Positions 9,350 through 17,934 of a stretch of 64,000 bases of DNA are shown in pieces. This DNA is from Pantoea sp. IMH (GTDB lineage: Bacteria > Pseudomonadota > Gammaproteobacteria > Enterobacterales > Enterobacteriaceae), in contig NZ_JFGT01000002.1 of the NCBI RefSeq assembly GCF_000599885.1, forward strand, positions 992,001-1,056,000, written 5' to 3'. Every line of letters begins with the position of its first letter. Position 1 is the first letter of the stretch. The notes beneath the pieces are model-generated. The model saw only the letters and a program-made list of their open reading frames with translations. It had not been told where the DNA came from and made no database searches. A program made the translations under genes and the position numbers.

Positions 9350-9455
9350 GGTCATTGGTTAAGAGTGAGTGGAAAGTACAGTGACGATAAGTGTGCTTGA
9401 TTATTATCAGGACATCTGTACTTCCGCTCCTCGATCTAAACGGGCGTTCCCGACG

Positions 9456-9803
9456 CTACTTCTTCTTATTCAGCATCGACTTCAGGTCAGCAAAGGGATT
9501 ATAGGTTGCGGCATCAATATCGTTCTGCGCATCTTCCCCCGCCACCACAGTTGTGCCGTACTGCTCAGCCTCAGTGTATTTCGAGTGTTCGTGGTCATGA
9601 CAATAGAGGCACAACAATTCCCAGTTACTGCCATCTTCCGGGTTATTGGTGTGGTCATGATCGATATGGTGAACCGTGAGTTCACGCAGGTTAGAGTACA
9701 CAAACTCCCGCGAGCAGCGCCCGCACACCCACGGATAGATTTTTAACGCCTTCTCACGATAGCCACTTTCCAGCCGCGTGTAGTTTTTCGGGATCAGAGC
9801 CAT
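9456..9803 (-). CDS. yajD: HNH nuclease family protein YajD
   Basis: The 115-residue protein is nearly identical in pattern and length to E. coli YajD. It begins MALIPKNYTRLESGYREKAL, has paired zinc-type cysteines (CGRC near residue 27, CLYC near 66) and carries the HNH core (HHIDHDHTNN ... CHDHEH). It ends in KSMLNKKK. The family is annotated as HNH endonuclease, but the physiological role in E. coli is not established. In E. coli the gene lies next to tsx; here it stands between the mscS-like gene and a LysR regulator, so the local context has been reshuffled. Confidence 0.95.
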   Translation of the reverse strand: MALIPKNYTRLESGYREKALKIYPWVCGRCSREFVYSNLRELTVHHIDHDHTNNPEDGSNWELLCLYCHDHEHSKYTEAEQYGTTVVAGEDAQNDIDAATYNPFADLKSMLNKKK

Positions 9804-10099
9804 TGCTGATATTACCTGTGTCAGATGATGTTATGGGAAGAGCTGTTCAGCCTGCGTAACAGGATACTGCAAATTGCACACTAAATCCGCTCCCGGCAAA
9901 ACAGTAAGGAAGCTGGCTTATGAAAGTCATATACTCAGTTTCACATCGGCTTCTGTATAAGTCTGAGGCAGCCAGGCCAGAACCCGCTTAGCATGGGCAA
10001 TAATAAATTTTCTGTCTGCTTAAGCTTTCAGGTGCCGGCGTAGGTGGAGCGGTATGATACAACGGCGCGGCAGATATATAAGGCTATTTGGGTGCTGAT
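9804..10099. other. Intergenic stretch with a possible gene remnant
   Basis: Between yajD and the lysR-like gene the minus strand has an open stretch of about 30 codons ending at 9927. It contains RKFIIAHAKRVLAWLPQTYT and is closed by stops at both ends without a start. It may be the tail of a lost gene. A decayed copy of the dispersed palindrome lies at about 9886-9904. Confidence 0.25.
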
Positions 10100-11002
10100 A
10101 TGCGTTCTAACATGATTGAATACATTACTATTTTTATCCAGGTTGTTGAGCAAGGTAGTTTCACTAAAGCCGCCGATATGTTGCAGCTGCACCGCCCCGC
10201 CGTCAGTAAAGCGATACAGTATCTTGAGGATGACCTCGGCGTAAAACTTATTCACCGTACTACACGCAAGTTGAGTATTACGCCTGAAGGTGACGAATTT
10301 TATCAGCGTGCCAGACAGGTTCTGGCAGAAGTTGATAATATGCTGGCCGTTTTTTCACCGACTCTTCCGCCTCGTGGACGGCTCAAGCTTGATGTTCCGC
10401 TGGCGCTGGCGCATGCCATACTAATTCCTCACCTGATGGCGTTTCAGTCACGCTATCCTGATATTGAACTGGTGCTGGTTTCATCGGATAAAAAAACCGA
10501 CCTGATCACTGAAGGTGTGGACTGCGTGGTGCGGCTGGGCGAACTGCAGGATTCCAGCTTTATTGCCAGGCGCCTTGGCGAAATAAAGATGGCGACCTGT
10601 GCAGCCCCTTCTTATCTGCAACGGCACGGTCGGCCGAAAACGCTGGCAGAACTTGAGCGGCACCGGGCAGTTAACTTCTTCAGCGATCACAGCCGTGAGG
10701 TGATGGAATGGAAGTTTATCGAGGATGGTGTCACTGTTTCGCGACGCCCTGCCAGCAGCATTCTGGTCGATAACTCCGATATTTTGTTGTCTTGCGGCCT
10801 GGCAGGTCTGGGTATTATCCAGGCCACCAGAAACGCTCTTGCGCCGCATATTGCTTCCGGGGAACTTGAAGAGATCCTGACGCAGTACCCTTCCGTTTCA
10901 AAACCTGTATCGGTGATGTATCCCGACAGGCGCTATCTTTCTCCTCAGGTACGCGTATTCATCGACTGGCTCAGTGAAATTTTTGCCCGACAAAGCACCT
11001 GA
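10100..11002 (+). CDS. LysR-family transcriptional regulator
   Basis: The 300-residue protein has the LysR winged HTH at residues about 15-65 (VEQGSFTKAADMLQLHRPAV and AIQYLEDDLGVKLIHRTTRK). A periplasmic-binding-protein-like effector domain follows from about residue 90. Three in-frame starts are possible (TTG 10088, ATG 10100, ATG 10112). None has a strong ribosome-binding site; 10100 is a compromise. It is of the CrgA/AaeR-like subgroup that often regulates oxidoreductases. The quinone-reductase gene lies 150 bp downstream in the same direction and is the likeliest target. The effector is unknown. Confidence 0.88.
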   Translation: MRSNMIEYITIFIQVVEQGSFTKAADMLQLHRPAVSKAIQYLEDDLGVKLIHRTTRKLSITPEGDEFYQRARQVLAEVDNMLAVFSPTLPPRGRLKLDVPLALAHAILIPHLMAFQSRYPDIELVLVSSDKKTDLITEGVDCVVRLGELQDSSFIARRLGEIKMATCAAPSYLQRHGRPKTLAELERHRAVNFFSDHSREVMEWKFIEDGVTVSRRPASSILVDNSDILLSCGLAGLGIIQATRNALAPHIASGELEEILTQYPSVSKPVSVMYPDRRYLSPQVRVFIDWLSEIFARQST

Positions 11003-11150
11003 GCCTGCTGATTGTTACTGAATAAATAATACTGAAGTTCTTCAGCGGCTATTTTTACAACGATTATAACCACGTAGATTGTTTGCAGATGAATCGGGTA
11101 CACCTTTCGCGCTATCCGCAAGGTGTGCCGCTAACTGACGAGGTCTGAAG

Positions 11151-12143
11151 ATGTCTAAAGTTGTTACGTTTAACCGCACCGGTGGTCCGGAAGTTCTGGA
11201 AATTGTCGATGTTCAGGTGCCTGCACCTGCGGCTGGTGAAGTACAGATTCGCGTACATGCGGTTGGTGTTAACCGTGCAGAAATCATGTATCGCAACGGC
11301 CAGTATGTTATTGAGCCGGAATTTCCGGCACGGCTGGGCTATGAAGCGGCTGGCGTGATTGAAGCTGTCGGTGACAATGTCGAGGATTTTTCCTGCGGCG
11401 ATGTCGTCAGCGTGATCCCTTCATTCATGTTTAGCGACTACGGTATGTACGGCGAACGGGTCAATGCACCGGTGCACGCTGTCGTGAAGCATCCTGAAAA
11501 TCTTTCATTCGAGGAAGCTGCTGCAAGCTGGATGATGTACGTAACCGCTTACGGTGCGCTGGTTGAATATGGCAACCTTCAGGCTGGTCAGAATGTCGTG
11601 ATCCGCGCAGCATCAAGTAGCGTGGGCCTGGCTGCCATACAAATAGCTAATATGCTGGATGCAAAACCCATCGCGCTTACGCGCACCTCAGAAAAAAGCG
11701 AAATGCTTCTGAAAGCTGGTGCCGCCGCCGTCATTGCTACTGCGGAGCAGGATATGGTTGCTGAAATCAACCGTGCAACAGATGGCGTGGGCGCTCATAT
11801 TGTTTTTGACCCTGTTGGCGGGCCGGATGTGGCAAAGCTGACTCAGGTAATGGCACCACAGGGTATGTTCTTCCAGTATGGCGCGCTAGATAGCCGTGAC
11901 ATGCTTATACCTGTATTCGATATTCTCGGTAAACATCTCACGATACGAGGCTATGAGCTGTTTGAAATCACCACCGATGCGGAAAAAATGGCGCGTGCGA
12001 AATCCTTTGTCACCGAAGGTCTGCGTTCCGGTAAGTTGAAACCCGTCATTGATAAAACCTTCAGGCTCGAAGATATTGCTGATGCGCACCGTTATATGGA
12101 AGCAAATGGTCAGGTAGGTAAAATCATCGTGACCGTTGGATAA
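11151..12143 (+). CDS. NADPH:quinone reductase-like MDR-family dehydrogenase
   Basis: The 330-residue medium-chain dehydrogenase/reductase has a GroES-like N-terminal domain (ARLGYEAAGVIEAVGDNVED) and a nucleotide-binding domain with AASSSVGLAAIQIAN near residue 150. The cysteine-rich structural zinc loop of classical alcohol dehydrogenases is missing, which places it with the zinc-independent quinone oxidoreductase group. It would reduce quinones or alpha,beta-unsaturated carbonyls with NADPH. It follows the LysR gene in the same direction and probably responds to it. A hairpin about 80 bases downstream may end the transcript. Confidence 0.85.
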   Translation: MSKVVTFNRTGGPEVLEIVDVQVPAPAAGEVQIRVHAVGVNRAEIMYRNGQYVIEPEFPARLGYEAAGVIEAVGDNVEDFSCGDVVSVIPSFMFSDYGMYGERVNAPVHAVVKHPENLSFEEAAASWMMYVTAYGALVEYGNLQAGQNVVIRAASSSVGLAAIQIANMLDAKPIALTRTSEKSEMLLKAGAAAVIATAEQDMVAEINRATDGVGAHIVFDPVGGPDVAKLTQVMAPQGMFFQYGALDSRDMLIPVFDILGKHLTIRGYELFEITTDAEKMARAKSFVTEGLRSGKLKPVIDKTFRLEDIADAHRYMEANGQVGKIIVTVG

Positions 12144-12221
12144 TACGGCTCTTAGCGCCTCATGGGGGGAGATGATGTTTTCCGGAAAACTACATTGTTG
12201 TCCCTTTAATAAAGTTTATGG

Positions 12222-12245
12222 CATGGCCAGCATTCGGTGGCCATG
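12222..12245 (+). terminator. Hairpin downstream of the quinone reductase gene
   Basis: CATGGCCA (12222-12229) and TGGCCATG (12238-12245) pair perfectly around an eight-base loop. Only a weak T-rich tract follows, so termination is possible but not certain. From here to 12539 I see only decayed palindrome copies (about 12409-12427 and 12449-12477). Confidence 0.4.
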
Positions 12246-12539
12246 TTATTCCTCCTTTACTGATGTGAAGAGAGCGTAGACTTTAGCAGTGCGGGTGAGA
12301 TAGAACCTGCCAGACATCTTCAACAGGCCGTTCAAAACACCCTCATTTTTTCGCTGACATCTAGTAATAGCAAATTGGTTAGCCCTAATTCACCTGTATA
12401 CATATCGAATGTCCGCTTCTCGCTTATTGTAGACTTTGCCTCATTCGCATGGCCGCTTCATCTCAAACTTGGACGTTCGGCAAAAGTAGCATCTTCTTTT
12501 GTAAATGCTTCATTCTTAATAAAATGATAGGCAACTCCC

Positions 12540-13082
12540 TTAAGTCACCTGACCATAATACCAGCGTTCTCTCGTGAACCATTCATCCCGGTCCTCGCTG
12601 CCATAATATTCGAGGGTGATACCTATTTCCTGAACATTAGCTGGCAGAATAAGTCCCCATTCAACAGCAAGGCTGCGCTCTTTGATTAAAGCAGAAGCAC
12701 CAGTTTCAGAACGATCTTCAGTTATGAAGCTTTGATAATAGTCTTCCGAGCGATAAAGGCAGACCTCACTCGTAAACATATCCGGAAGACATACAACGGC
12801 AGTAATCCGGGGGCTGTAATTCCTACCAGCAGTGGCCGTTATGAGATTTGAACATGCGTTAATTAAAGCTTGCGCGCAGGCTGCTTTGGTTTTACGCGTG
12901 CTGTACTTCCCCTGAACAAGATTGATCTCTACAGGGATTTTGAAATTCCAGTAATGCTCATCTTCTGCAAACACGCTACGTTCAGGACTATGAAAAGTAT
13001 CAGCCCAACGGTTAAGTGCTTTTATGCGTCGGGGAATATTCCTGACCTTGGTTCGATGATCGCTGTTAAGTCGTCTGCTCAT
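12540..13082 (-). CDS. DUF3916-like protein
   Basis: The 180-residue protein is soluble, with a basic N-terminus (KVRNIPRRIKALNRWADTF), then YWNFKIPVEINLVQGKYST and a cysteine-containing helix (ACAQALINACSNL). This order matches my recollection of the DUF3916 family, for which no function is established. The ATG at 13082 is placed just before the conserved part; neither it nor an upstream ATG at 13145 has a good ribosome-binding site. It stands alone, bordered by decayed sequence and palindrome copies. In other genomes such small proteins often sit in contact-dependent toxin or phage regions, which I cannot confirm here. Confidence 0.6.
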   Translation of the reverse strand: MSRRLNSDHRTKVRNIPRRIKALNRWADTFHSPERSVFAEDEHYWNFKIPVEINLVQGKYSTRKTKAACAQALINACSNLITATAGRNYSPRITAVVCLPDMFTSEVCLYRSEDYYQSFITEDRSETGASALIKERSLAVEWGLILPANVQEIGITLEYYGSEDRDEWFTRERWYYGQVT

Positions 13083-13179
13083 AAATAATTTGTTCGTTAT
13101 CTGTTTAAATGGTTTACGTTGTACTCCTGCACCGGAGCATTCCATCCTGAGTTGATCAGCTTATCGTTACGCCTGCAAT

Positions 13180-13487
13180 TTAATGCACCGTTATCAACTT
13201 AAGAGGATTTATGTCTGCTTTTCGCTCAAAGCGGACCTTGTCCGTTTTATGCCAGAATATGCAGCCAGAATGAAGCCGGTTATTCCTGATTATAAATGGA
13301 TCATATCCGGGGACAGGGTCAGTCGGATCGTGTAGTTCAATCCGACAAACAATGAAGGGGGTGGGATGGGTGAAATCTGCCAGAGCAGAGGTTTTGTGAT
13401 ATTCCTTCAGCGTGGCTGCGAAATCCTGCGACTGGTTGTTGTTACGGGTGAAAATACTAACTGCATCTGTCCGTGTTTTTATCCCAG
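13180..13487 (-). pseudogene. Open frame without a start codon (gene remnant)
   Basis: About 100 codons are open on the minus strand from a TGA near 13490 down to a TAA at 13180, with no ATG or GTG near the beginning. The translation reads like real protein (NNNQSQDFAATLKEYHKTSA, then PTPFIVCRIELHDPTDPVPG). I do not recognise the family. Its last third runs through a copy of the dispersed palindrome at 13213-13236. It overlaps the last bases of the mdtI-like gene. It is best read as the decapitated end of a lost gene. Confidence 0.45.
13213..13236. repeat. Dispersed palindrome copy
   Basis: GTCTGCTTTTCGCTCAAAGC followed by GGAC. The outer arms GTCTGCTT/AAGCGGAC pair with one mismatch. It is embedded in the end of the headless open frame and is followed by a second half-element (GTCCGTTTTATGCCAGA). 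Confidence 0.55.
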
Positions 13488-13802
13488 TTCAAGTAATATC
13501 AGACCAGCAGCGATCATGAGCAAACCATAGCATCCTTTGCGTCCGAGAGGCTGTCCGAAAATGATCCAGCCAGACAAAGCCGTCAGAAGAATGCCGCAGC
13601 CTCCCCATATAGCGTAGGCAGTCGCCATTTCCATCCCTTTCAGAGCCTGGGTCAGGGCAGTAAAAGAGGCAAAAATAAACAACAAACCCACCGCGCCTGG
13701 CATTTTTTTTGTCAGCCCGTCCGAACGCTGTAGAAAGGCATTAGCCGTCACTTCAAGCACAATGGCTGCAGCAAGACAGAAATAGGGAAAGTTCTTACCC
13801 AT
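13479..13802 (-). CDS. mdtI: SMR-family exporter subunit, MdtI-like
   Basis: The 107-residue protein has four transmembrane helices. It has the MdtI pattern: AAAIVLEVTANAFLQRSDGL in helix 1, TALTQALKGMEMATAYAIWG across helices 2-3 and LGRKGCYGLLMIAAGLILLE in helix 4. The membrane glutamate typical of SMR proteins is present in LEVTAN. MdtI and MdtJ act as a heterodimer exporting spermidine in E. coli. The start codon follows the partner stop directly (TAAATG), so the genes are translationally coupled and the order J then I matches E. coli. Similarity is moderate, so the substrate could differ. Confidence 0.8.
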   Translation of the reverse strand: MGKNFPYFCLAAAIVLEVTANAFLQRSDGLTKKMPGAVGLLFIFASFTALTQALKGMEMATAYAIWGGCGILLTALSGWIIFGQPLGRKGCYGLLMIAAGLILLELG

Positions 13803-14138
13803 TTATTTACCCTGCCCGTGTTCAGCGAGATTGACCAGCACAACACCGCCCAGCAGCAGTAAGATGCCCAGGCTTTGAATGATGCTGAGGTGTTCTTTGA
13901 AAAGGAAGCTGCCAGCGGCAGCTATGCACAGCAGACCCAGCGACTCCCAGGTGGCATACGCTACCGCAAGCGTAATTTTCTTCAGGGCAAGCGCCATAAA
14001 AGTAAATGACAGCCCAATGGTGACATACATGAACAGCATGCCTGCCTGACTAGCCTCCTGCGAGAGGTATTTCATAACAATCACACTGCTTACCTCTGAC
14101 ACAATTGCCAGAGAAAGATAAAGCCATGCCTGGATCAC
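13803..14138 (-). CDS. mdtJ: SMR-family exporter subunit, MdtJ-like
   Basis: The 111-residue protein has four transmembrane helices (LYLSLAIVSEVSSVIVMKYL in helix 1; LALKKITLAVAYATWESLGL across helices 2-3) and a C-terminal LLLLGGVVLVNLAEHG. The conserved membrane glutamate lies in VSEV. The layout follows MdtJ, partner of MdtI in spermidine export. I take the GTG at 14138 as start because GGAG lies five bases upstream; an in-frame TTG at 14165 is possible. The pair sits among decayed sequence and has no regulator beside it. Confidence 0.78.
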   Translation of the reverse strand: MIQAWLYLSLAIVSEVSSVIVMKYLSQEASQAGMLFMYVTIGLSFTFMALALKKITLAVAYATWESLGLLCIAAAGSFLFKEHLSIIQSLGILLLLGGVVLVNLAEHGQGK

Positions 14139-14330
14139 ACAGTCTCCATAGTAAGGGGGATACAAAACAGCCGGGTAGTTTATACCGGAATACCAGGCCG
14201 GAGAACAGAATCAGCAATGGCCTGCCAGCGTTTAAACATTGGATGTGTGCACATGCACCGCTGCATGTTTAATGTGTCTGAAAAATGTTATGTTCGGCAT
14301 AGTTGAAGTACTGTTAGTTATAATGGAACT

Positions 14331-14353
14331 TCTGCTAATCGCTCACAGCGGAC
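14331..14353. repeat. Dispersed palindrome copy
   Basis: TCTGCTAATCGCTCACAGCG followed by GAC: arms CTGCT/AGCGG with one mismatch. It is a close relative of the copies at 6723 and 13213. Confidence 0.5.
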
Positions 14354-14399
14354 ATGTGTCATAAGTTATGAGCCGTGCTGTACTGCGGACATTCCGAAA

Positions 14400-14621
14400 T
14401 TAAAGGCTTTCCATATAGTGAAACGCTTTCAGCAGTTCCTCTTCAGTTCCCGGTGATATCAGACTTGCTCCTGTACCCTCTTCAACTTTCGTCAACAATT
14501 CATAACGGGTGATACCCAGTCTGTTCGCTACATGATTAACACAACTTCTTGCATGCGAAGCTCTGTGTGCCAGGGGTCTTGCGGGGTCTAAAGCTCTTTT
14601 TCTTGATGAAGAGTGAGACAT
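14400..14621 (-). CDS. Small hypothetical protein
   Basis: The 73-residue protein is not recognised. The ATG at 14621 is preceded by AAGGA with seven-base spacing; a longer reading from 14696 lacks this. The N-terminal third is basic and serine/arginine-rich (MSHSSSRKRALDPARPLAHR). The rest is predicted helical (CVNHVANRLGITRYELLTKV) and could contain a small DNA-binding helix pair. No membrane segment or signal is seen. It lies between two copies of the dispersed palindrome. Confidence 0.5.
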   Translation of the reverse strand: MSHSSSRKRALDPARPLAHRASHARSCVNHVANRLGITRYELLTKVEEGTGASLISPGTEEELLKAFHYMESL

Positions 14622-14708
14622 CGGCTCATCCTTAAAGCGGGCATTTTTCTCTATTCTGGCACCTTTCTTAGTTGCATATCCTGACTTTTCCAACAAGCCC
14701 CAACTAAA

Positions 14709-14732
14709 GTCCGCTTTGTGCCAGGAGCGGAC
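14709..14732. repeat. Dispersed palindrome copy (best preserved)
   Basis: GTCCGCT (14709-14715) and AGCGGAC (14726-14732) are perfect inverted arms around TTGTGCCAGG. The interval from here to 14991 shows no gene. Confidence 0.65.
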
Positions 14733-14991
14733 GTTGCTAACATCGGGATGTACTGATCTGTGGGGATCAGGTCATCAGCTTTGTGCTAAAGGCGCAAACC
14801 GAAAAAATATGTAGAGGATTAAGCACCACGCTGCTTCTCTAATTTGATATCAGTGTCATTGATATCCATTTTATTTACCCAGCCTGGTTACGTGTAAAAT
14901 TTTGCTGCACGGCTGTTTTGTAAGGTTCTCTACAAGAGTGCGGCTAACGGGCGTTTCAATAAAACACCATCATGAAATGACGATAGGGCCT

Positions 14992-16428
14992 TTACGGCAG
15001 CGCTGTGGGTTCGAAAAACTGATATGAACTATCACGCCTGGCTTTCGCCTGGTACATCGCAATATCGGCTTTTTCAAATAACACTTTGGCCGATGCCGTC
15101 CCGAACCGGGCGAGGCTGATACCAATTGCCGCCCCGATTCGCACGTCCATGCTATTGATCGCAAAGGGCGCATTCAGGCTGTCAAGCAGGCGCTGGGCGA
15201 TTGCGGATGCCGCCTCGCGATGGCTGCATCTCGCAGCGACCACAAACTCGTCTCCGCCAAGGCGTGCCACCGAGTCACCCGGACGCATGCAGCGCTGTAG
15301 CCGTTTGCTTACCAGTTTTAGCAAGGCATCGCCTGTCGCATGTCCCATCGAATCATTAACTTCCTTGAACCCATTCAGATCGATAAACAGGACAGTCGTA
15401 TAGGCCTGATCGTCGCCCTGCGCGAGCATGCCGCTCACCAGATCGTTGATCCAGGCCCGGTTCGGCAAACCGGTCAGGGCATCGTGGGTTGCCAGTTTCT
15501 CCAGTTGGCGAAGCTTTTCCTTGTCGCTTGTAATGTCGCGCGACACCAGCACTGCACCGATGTTGTTGCCGGTGGAAGGATCGCTGACGCTACAGCCCTT
15601 GGTGCCAAGCGTAATGTAGTGGCCGTCGCGATGCAGCTTACGCACCTCGACCACGTCCGGCTGCTCGCCGCCGTTGAAAAGATGTAGCAGTGCCTCCGTG
15701 GCGGGGGCGCGGTCATCGGGATGCAGGAAATCCACCACCCGCTGGCCTATCATCTCGTCAGCTGACCAGCCGATCATTTTGCTATAAGAAGGCGAGATCG
15801 ATACGTACCTGCCGTCTTTGTCGCAATGGGCGATCAGGTCAGTGCTGTTTTCGATCAACAAACGATATTCCGCCGCCGTACGCAGCGCATCTTCCAGGGC
15901 TTTGCGTTGCCCGGTGATATCAAGGATGAAGCCGCTGTACTGGAGACAAGGCGTGCCGGGCTGGCAATCCGGCAGCCCGGAAATCACCACACGCCGCGTC
16001 GTCCCGTCCAGGCAATGAATGGGCACTTCGAGGTGAAAAGGTGTCACGCATTCCAACGCTGCGGTAAGCTGCTGCGCCATCTTCGCATCATCATCAGCCT
16101 GCACACCCCTCAGCCATTCACTCAGCGTTACGCCTTTCAGTACGGGTATCAGACCAGCAGGGCTTTCCTGACTGGTAATGCAAATGCCCTGGGCATCCGT
16201 GGACCAAACGGCGGAAAGAGCAGGTTTGATCACAATGTTCATGATGGTCGGATCCGTTGTTTGCTGGTAATACTGAACAAGCTCGATATTCGTCGTGACA
16301 GACTTCCTGTTCGCCATAAGGCCTCGCAAAACCGGAAGCTTCGGTGAGGGAATTTCACTTACGCCACTATCATTCATGAGCGGTGAATGACGCTGCCGCC
16401 TGTTCAGCAGTAGTTTCAACCGTGCCAT
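14992..16428 (-). CDS. Diguanylate cyclase with PAS sensory domains
   Basis: The 478-residue protein has two PAS-type regions (about residues 60-175 and 185-300, the second containing ENSTDLIAHCDKDGRYVSIS and LVSRDITSDKEK). A GGDEF domain follows, with THDALTGLPNRAWI and the intact active site GGDEF at residues 391-395. The product-inhibition site RPGD sits five residues before it. It should therefore make cyclic di-GMP from GTP and be feedback-inhibited. There is no EAL domain and no transmembrane segment, so the signal is sensed in the cytoplasm. It is monocistronic. Which behaviour it controls is not evident from the neighbours. Confidence 0.92.
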   Translation of the reverse strand: MARLKLLLNRRQRHSPLMNDSGVSEIPSPKLPVLRGLMANRKSVTTNIELVQYYQQTTDPTIMNIVIKPALSAVWSTDAQGICITSQESPAGLIPVLKGVTLSEWLRGVQADDDAKMAQQLTAALECVTPFHLEVPIHCLDGTTRRVVISGLPDCQPGTPCLQYSGFILDITGQRKALEDALRTAAEYRLLIENSTDLIAHCDKDGRYVSISPSYSKMIGWSADEMIGQRVVDFLHPDDRAPATEALLHLFNGGEQPDVVEVRKLHRDGHYITLGTKGCSVSDPSTGNNIGAVLVSRDITSDKEKLRQLEKLATHDALTGLPNRAWINDLVSGMLAQGDDQAYTTVLFIDLNGFKEVNDSMGHATGDALLKLVSKRLQRCMRPGDSVARLGGDEFVVAARCSHREAASAIAQRLLDSLNAPFAINSMDVRIGAAIGISLARFGTASAKVLFEKADIAMYQAKARRDSSYQFFEPTALP

Positions 16429-16870
16429 TTTACCCGCAGTAGTGCGCGGAAAATGATCGATGGCGAGATTTAAGATCAGGGATGTTAGTGTACGTTTATC
16501 GGCTGATTAACCCGCAATCTTTAGTGAAAAATGCATCCTACAACGGCGATATGGCCTGTAACGGCGCCGTTATTTATCTCTGGTGATAACTTCAGGGCTT
16601 CGCTTACCCAGCACAAAATCCTGTTCACATTCGGGGATGCGTTTGATCCTGTTAAGTTTAATGCTTTTCTGTTCCAGGCCGTCAATGACAACTGCTGACG
16701 GGCAGCATGTCCGTCTGGACAGAGCAGAATCGGGCTTGGGCATGGCGTCTGCTTTACGCCTTTTGACTTAGTCGCTGAGGGAGTTTGAAGGGAAGCGCAC
16801 GCGATTAAAGGTCCACGTCCGGTGCTGATTTTCCTGAAATTAACCAGAAGACAGAAGAGCAGATTCGCTG
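16429..16870. other. Intergenic stretch, nothing recognised
   Basis: The open frames that cross this interval have no convincing ribosome-binding site or protein-like composition. No repeat or hairpin stands out until the zinT terminator. Confidence 0.4.
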
Positions 16871-16901
16871 AAAAAAAGGCATAGCCTGTTACAGCCATGC
16901 C
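16871..16901 (-). terminator. Terminator of zinT
   Basis: Read leftward, GGCAT pairs with ATGCC around an imperfect inner stem (GCTGT/ACAGGC), followed by seven T. It begins a dozen bases after the zinT stop. Confidence 0.8.
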
Positions 16902-16913
16902 ATAGTTCAGGAA

Positions 16914-17561
16914 TTAATGATGCAGCAAATCATCGACAACCTGTTTGCTGGTGAGCTGATAAGGGAAGTAGGTCGGCCAGTTATCCAGCTCGTTGAAAAG
17001 TTGCTCCTGAGAGCTGTTCCCCATAAAGATATGAAAATGGGCCGATTTGCGCGGGGCGATGGTGTGATCGCTGAACTGGACGAATTTTGGCGCTTTGCTC
17101 TCTGCGTCTTTACACTCAAACAGATAACGAACCCCTTTTTTTCCTGAGGGATACGTCAGAATTTTATAGCCTGCATAGTCATAGCGGCATGCGCTCACTT
17201 TGCCATCCACGGTAAATTCCATTACACCGTCTTCAATTCCCAGTTCGGCGACGTCAGTGGCATAGCCTTTTTTATAATATTGCTTAATTTCTTCAAAGGT
17301 TTTGCTCTTATCCTGTTCAGCCTTTTTGCGGAACACGGGGTCCATTTCACCCGACAACATAATCGGATAAACGGATTGCCACATCCCTTCCCAGTCGGTC
17401 AGCGCCCTGTCCTTCACATCGCTGTCATTGAAAACGCCCTTTGAAGCTTTTTGTTCAGCTTCTGTCAGTGGAGCACCATGTGAATGGCCGTGACCATGGG
17501 CATAAGCGCTGCTGGTGACCAGACCAAGAGTGAGCACCAGCGTATTGATTTTAGTAGACAA
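16914..17561 (-). CDS. zinT: Periplasmic zinc-binding protein ZinT
   Basis: The 215-residue protein matches E. coli ZinT in length and sequence pattern. It has a signal peptide ([15 protein letters not shown]), a histidine-rich N-terminus (HGHGHSHG), the conserved WQSVYPI, and a calycin-like core ending in [20 protein letters not shown]. ZinT binds zinc in the periplasm and passes it to ZnuABC under zinc starvation. I take TTG 17561 as start because TGAGG lies just upstream and the signal peptide then begins correctly. A near-consensus Zur box lies 27 bases upstream and a terminator directly downstream, so this is a self-contained zinc-starvation gene. Confidence 0.95.
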   Translation of the reverse strand: MSTKINTLVLTLGLVTSSAYAHGHGHSHGAPLTEAEQKASKGVFNDSDVKDRALTDWEGMWQSVYPIMLSGEMDPVFRKKAEQDKSKTFEEIKQYYKKGYATDVAELGIEDGVMEFTVDGKVSACRYDYAGYKILTYPSGKKGVRYLFECKDAESKAPKFVQFSDHTIAPRKSAHFHIFMGNSSQEQLFNELDNWPTYFPYQLTSKQVVDDLLHH

Positions 17562-17587
17562 CGTAATTACCTCAGAGGCTATCAAAT

Positions 17588-17610
17588 GAAATGTTATACT
17601 ATAACAATTC
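17588..17610. promoter_or_regulatory. Zur operator of zinT
   Basis: GAAATGTTATA-C-TATAACAATTC is an almost perfect inverted repeat. It fits the enterobacterial Zur box (GAAATGTTATAnTATAACATTTC) with one mismatch. It lies just upstream of the zinT start, so zinc-bound Zur would repress zinT. Confidence 0.88.
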
Positions 17611-17934
17611 ATTTCAGGCTAAAAGCGCTCACTGCGATTTGTTGCCAGACGCGGTCATGACTAATCACCTGACTGACGTCATTAACGGGCCGGGTCAGTA
17701 AGGCAGGTTCAGACGGTCGCTCAGACCCTTTCAGGCCGTACCGGCAAAATGCTTTCCGCATGGGCTATGCTTATTTCGGCAAGGAGTAAGTAAAGCCAGC
17801 GGAGTTTCATTACGTACTGCCAGTCAAAGACTCAATCTGCCGTTAAGCCTTTGTACCAGCCTGCGCTGAAAGCGCCTGTACTTCGTTCAAAGCGGAGCTT
17901 ACCCTACAATGTACGTAACGCTGAGGATGTCGAC

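Noticed and set aside
14139-14340. Guanidine-type riboswitch before the SMR pair
   Set aside because: SMR pairs are often behind ykkC or mini-ykkC riboswitches, but I could not find the paired hairpins with ACGR loops or the conserved core. The proteins also resemble MdtIJ rather than Gdx.
16521-16898. 125-codon minus-strand frame between the cyclase and zinT genes
   Set aside because: No ribosome-binding site, low similarity to protein composition, and its start runs through the zinT terminator.
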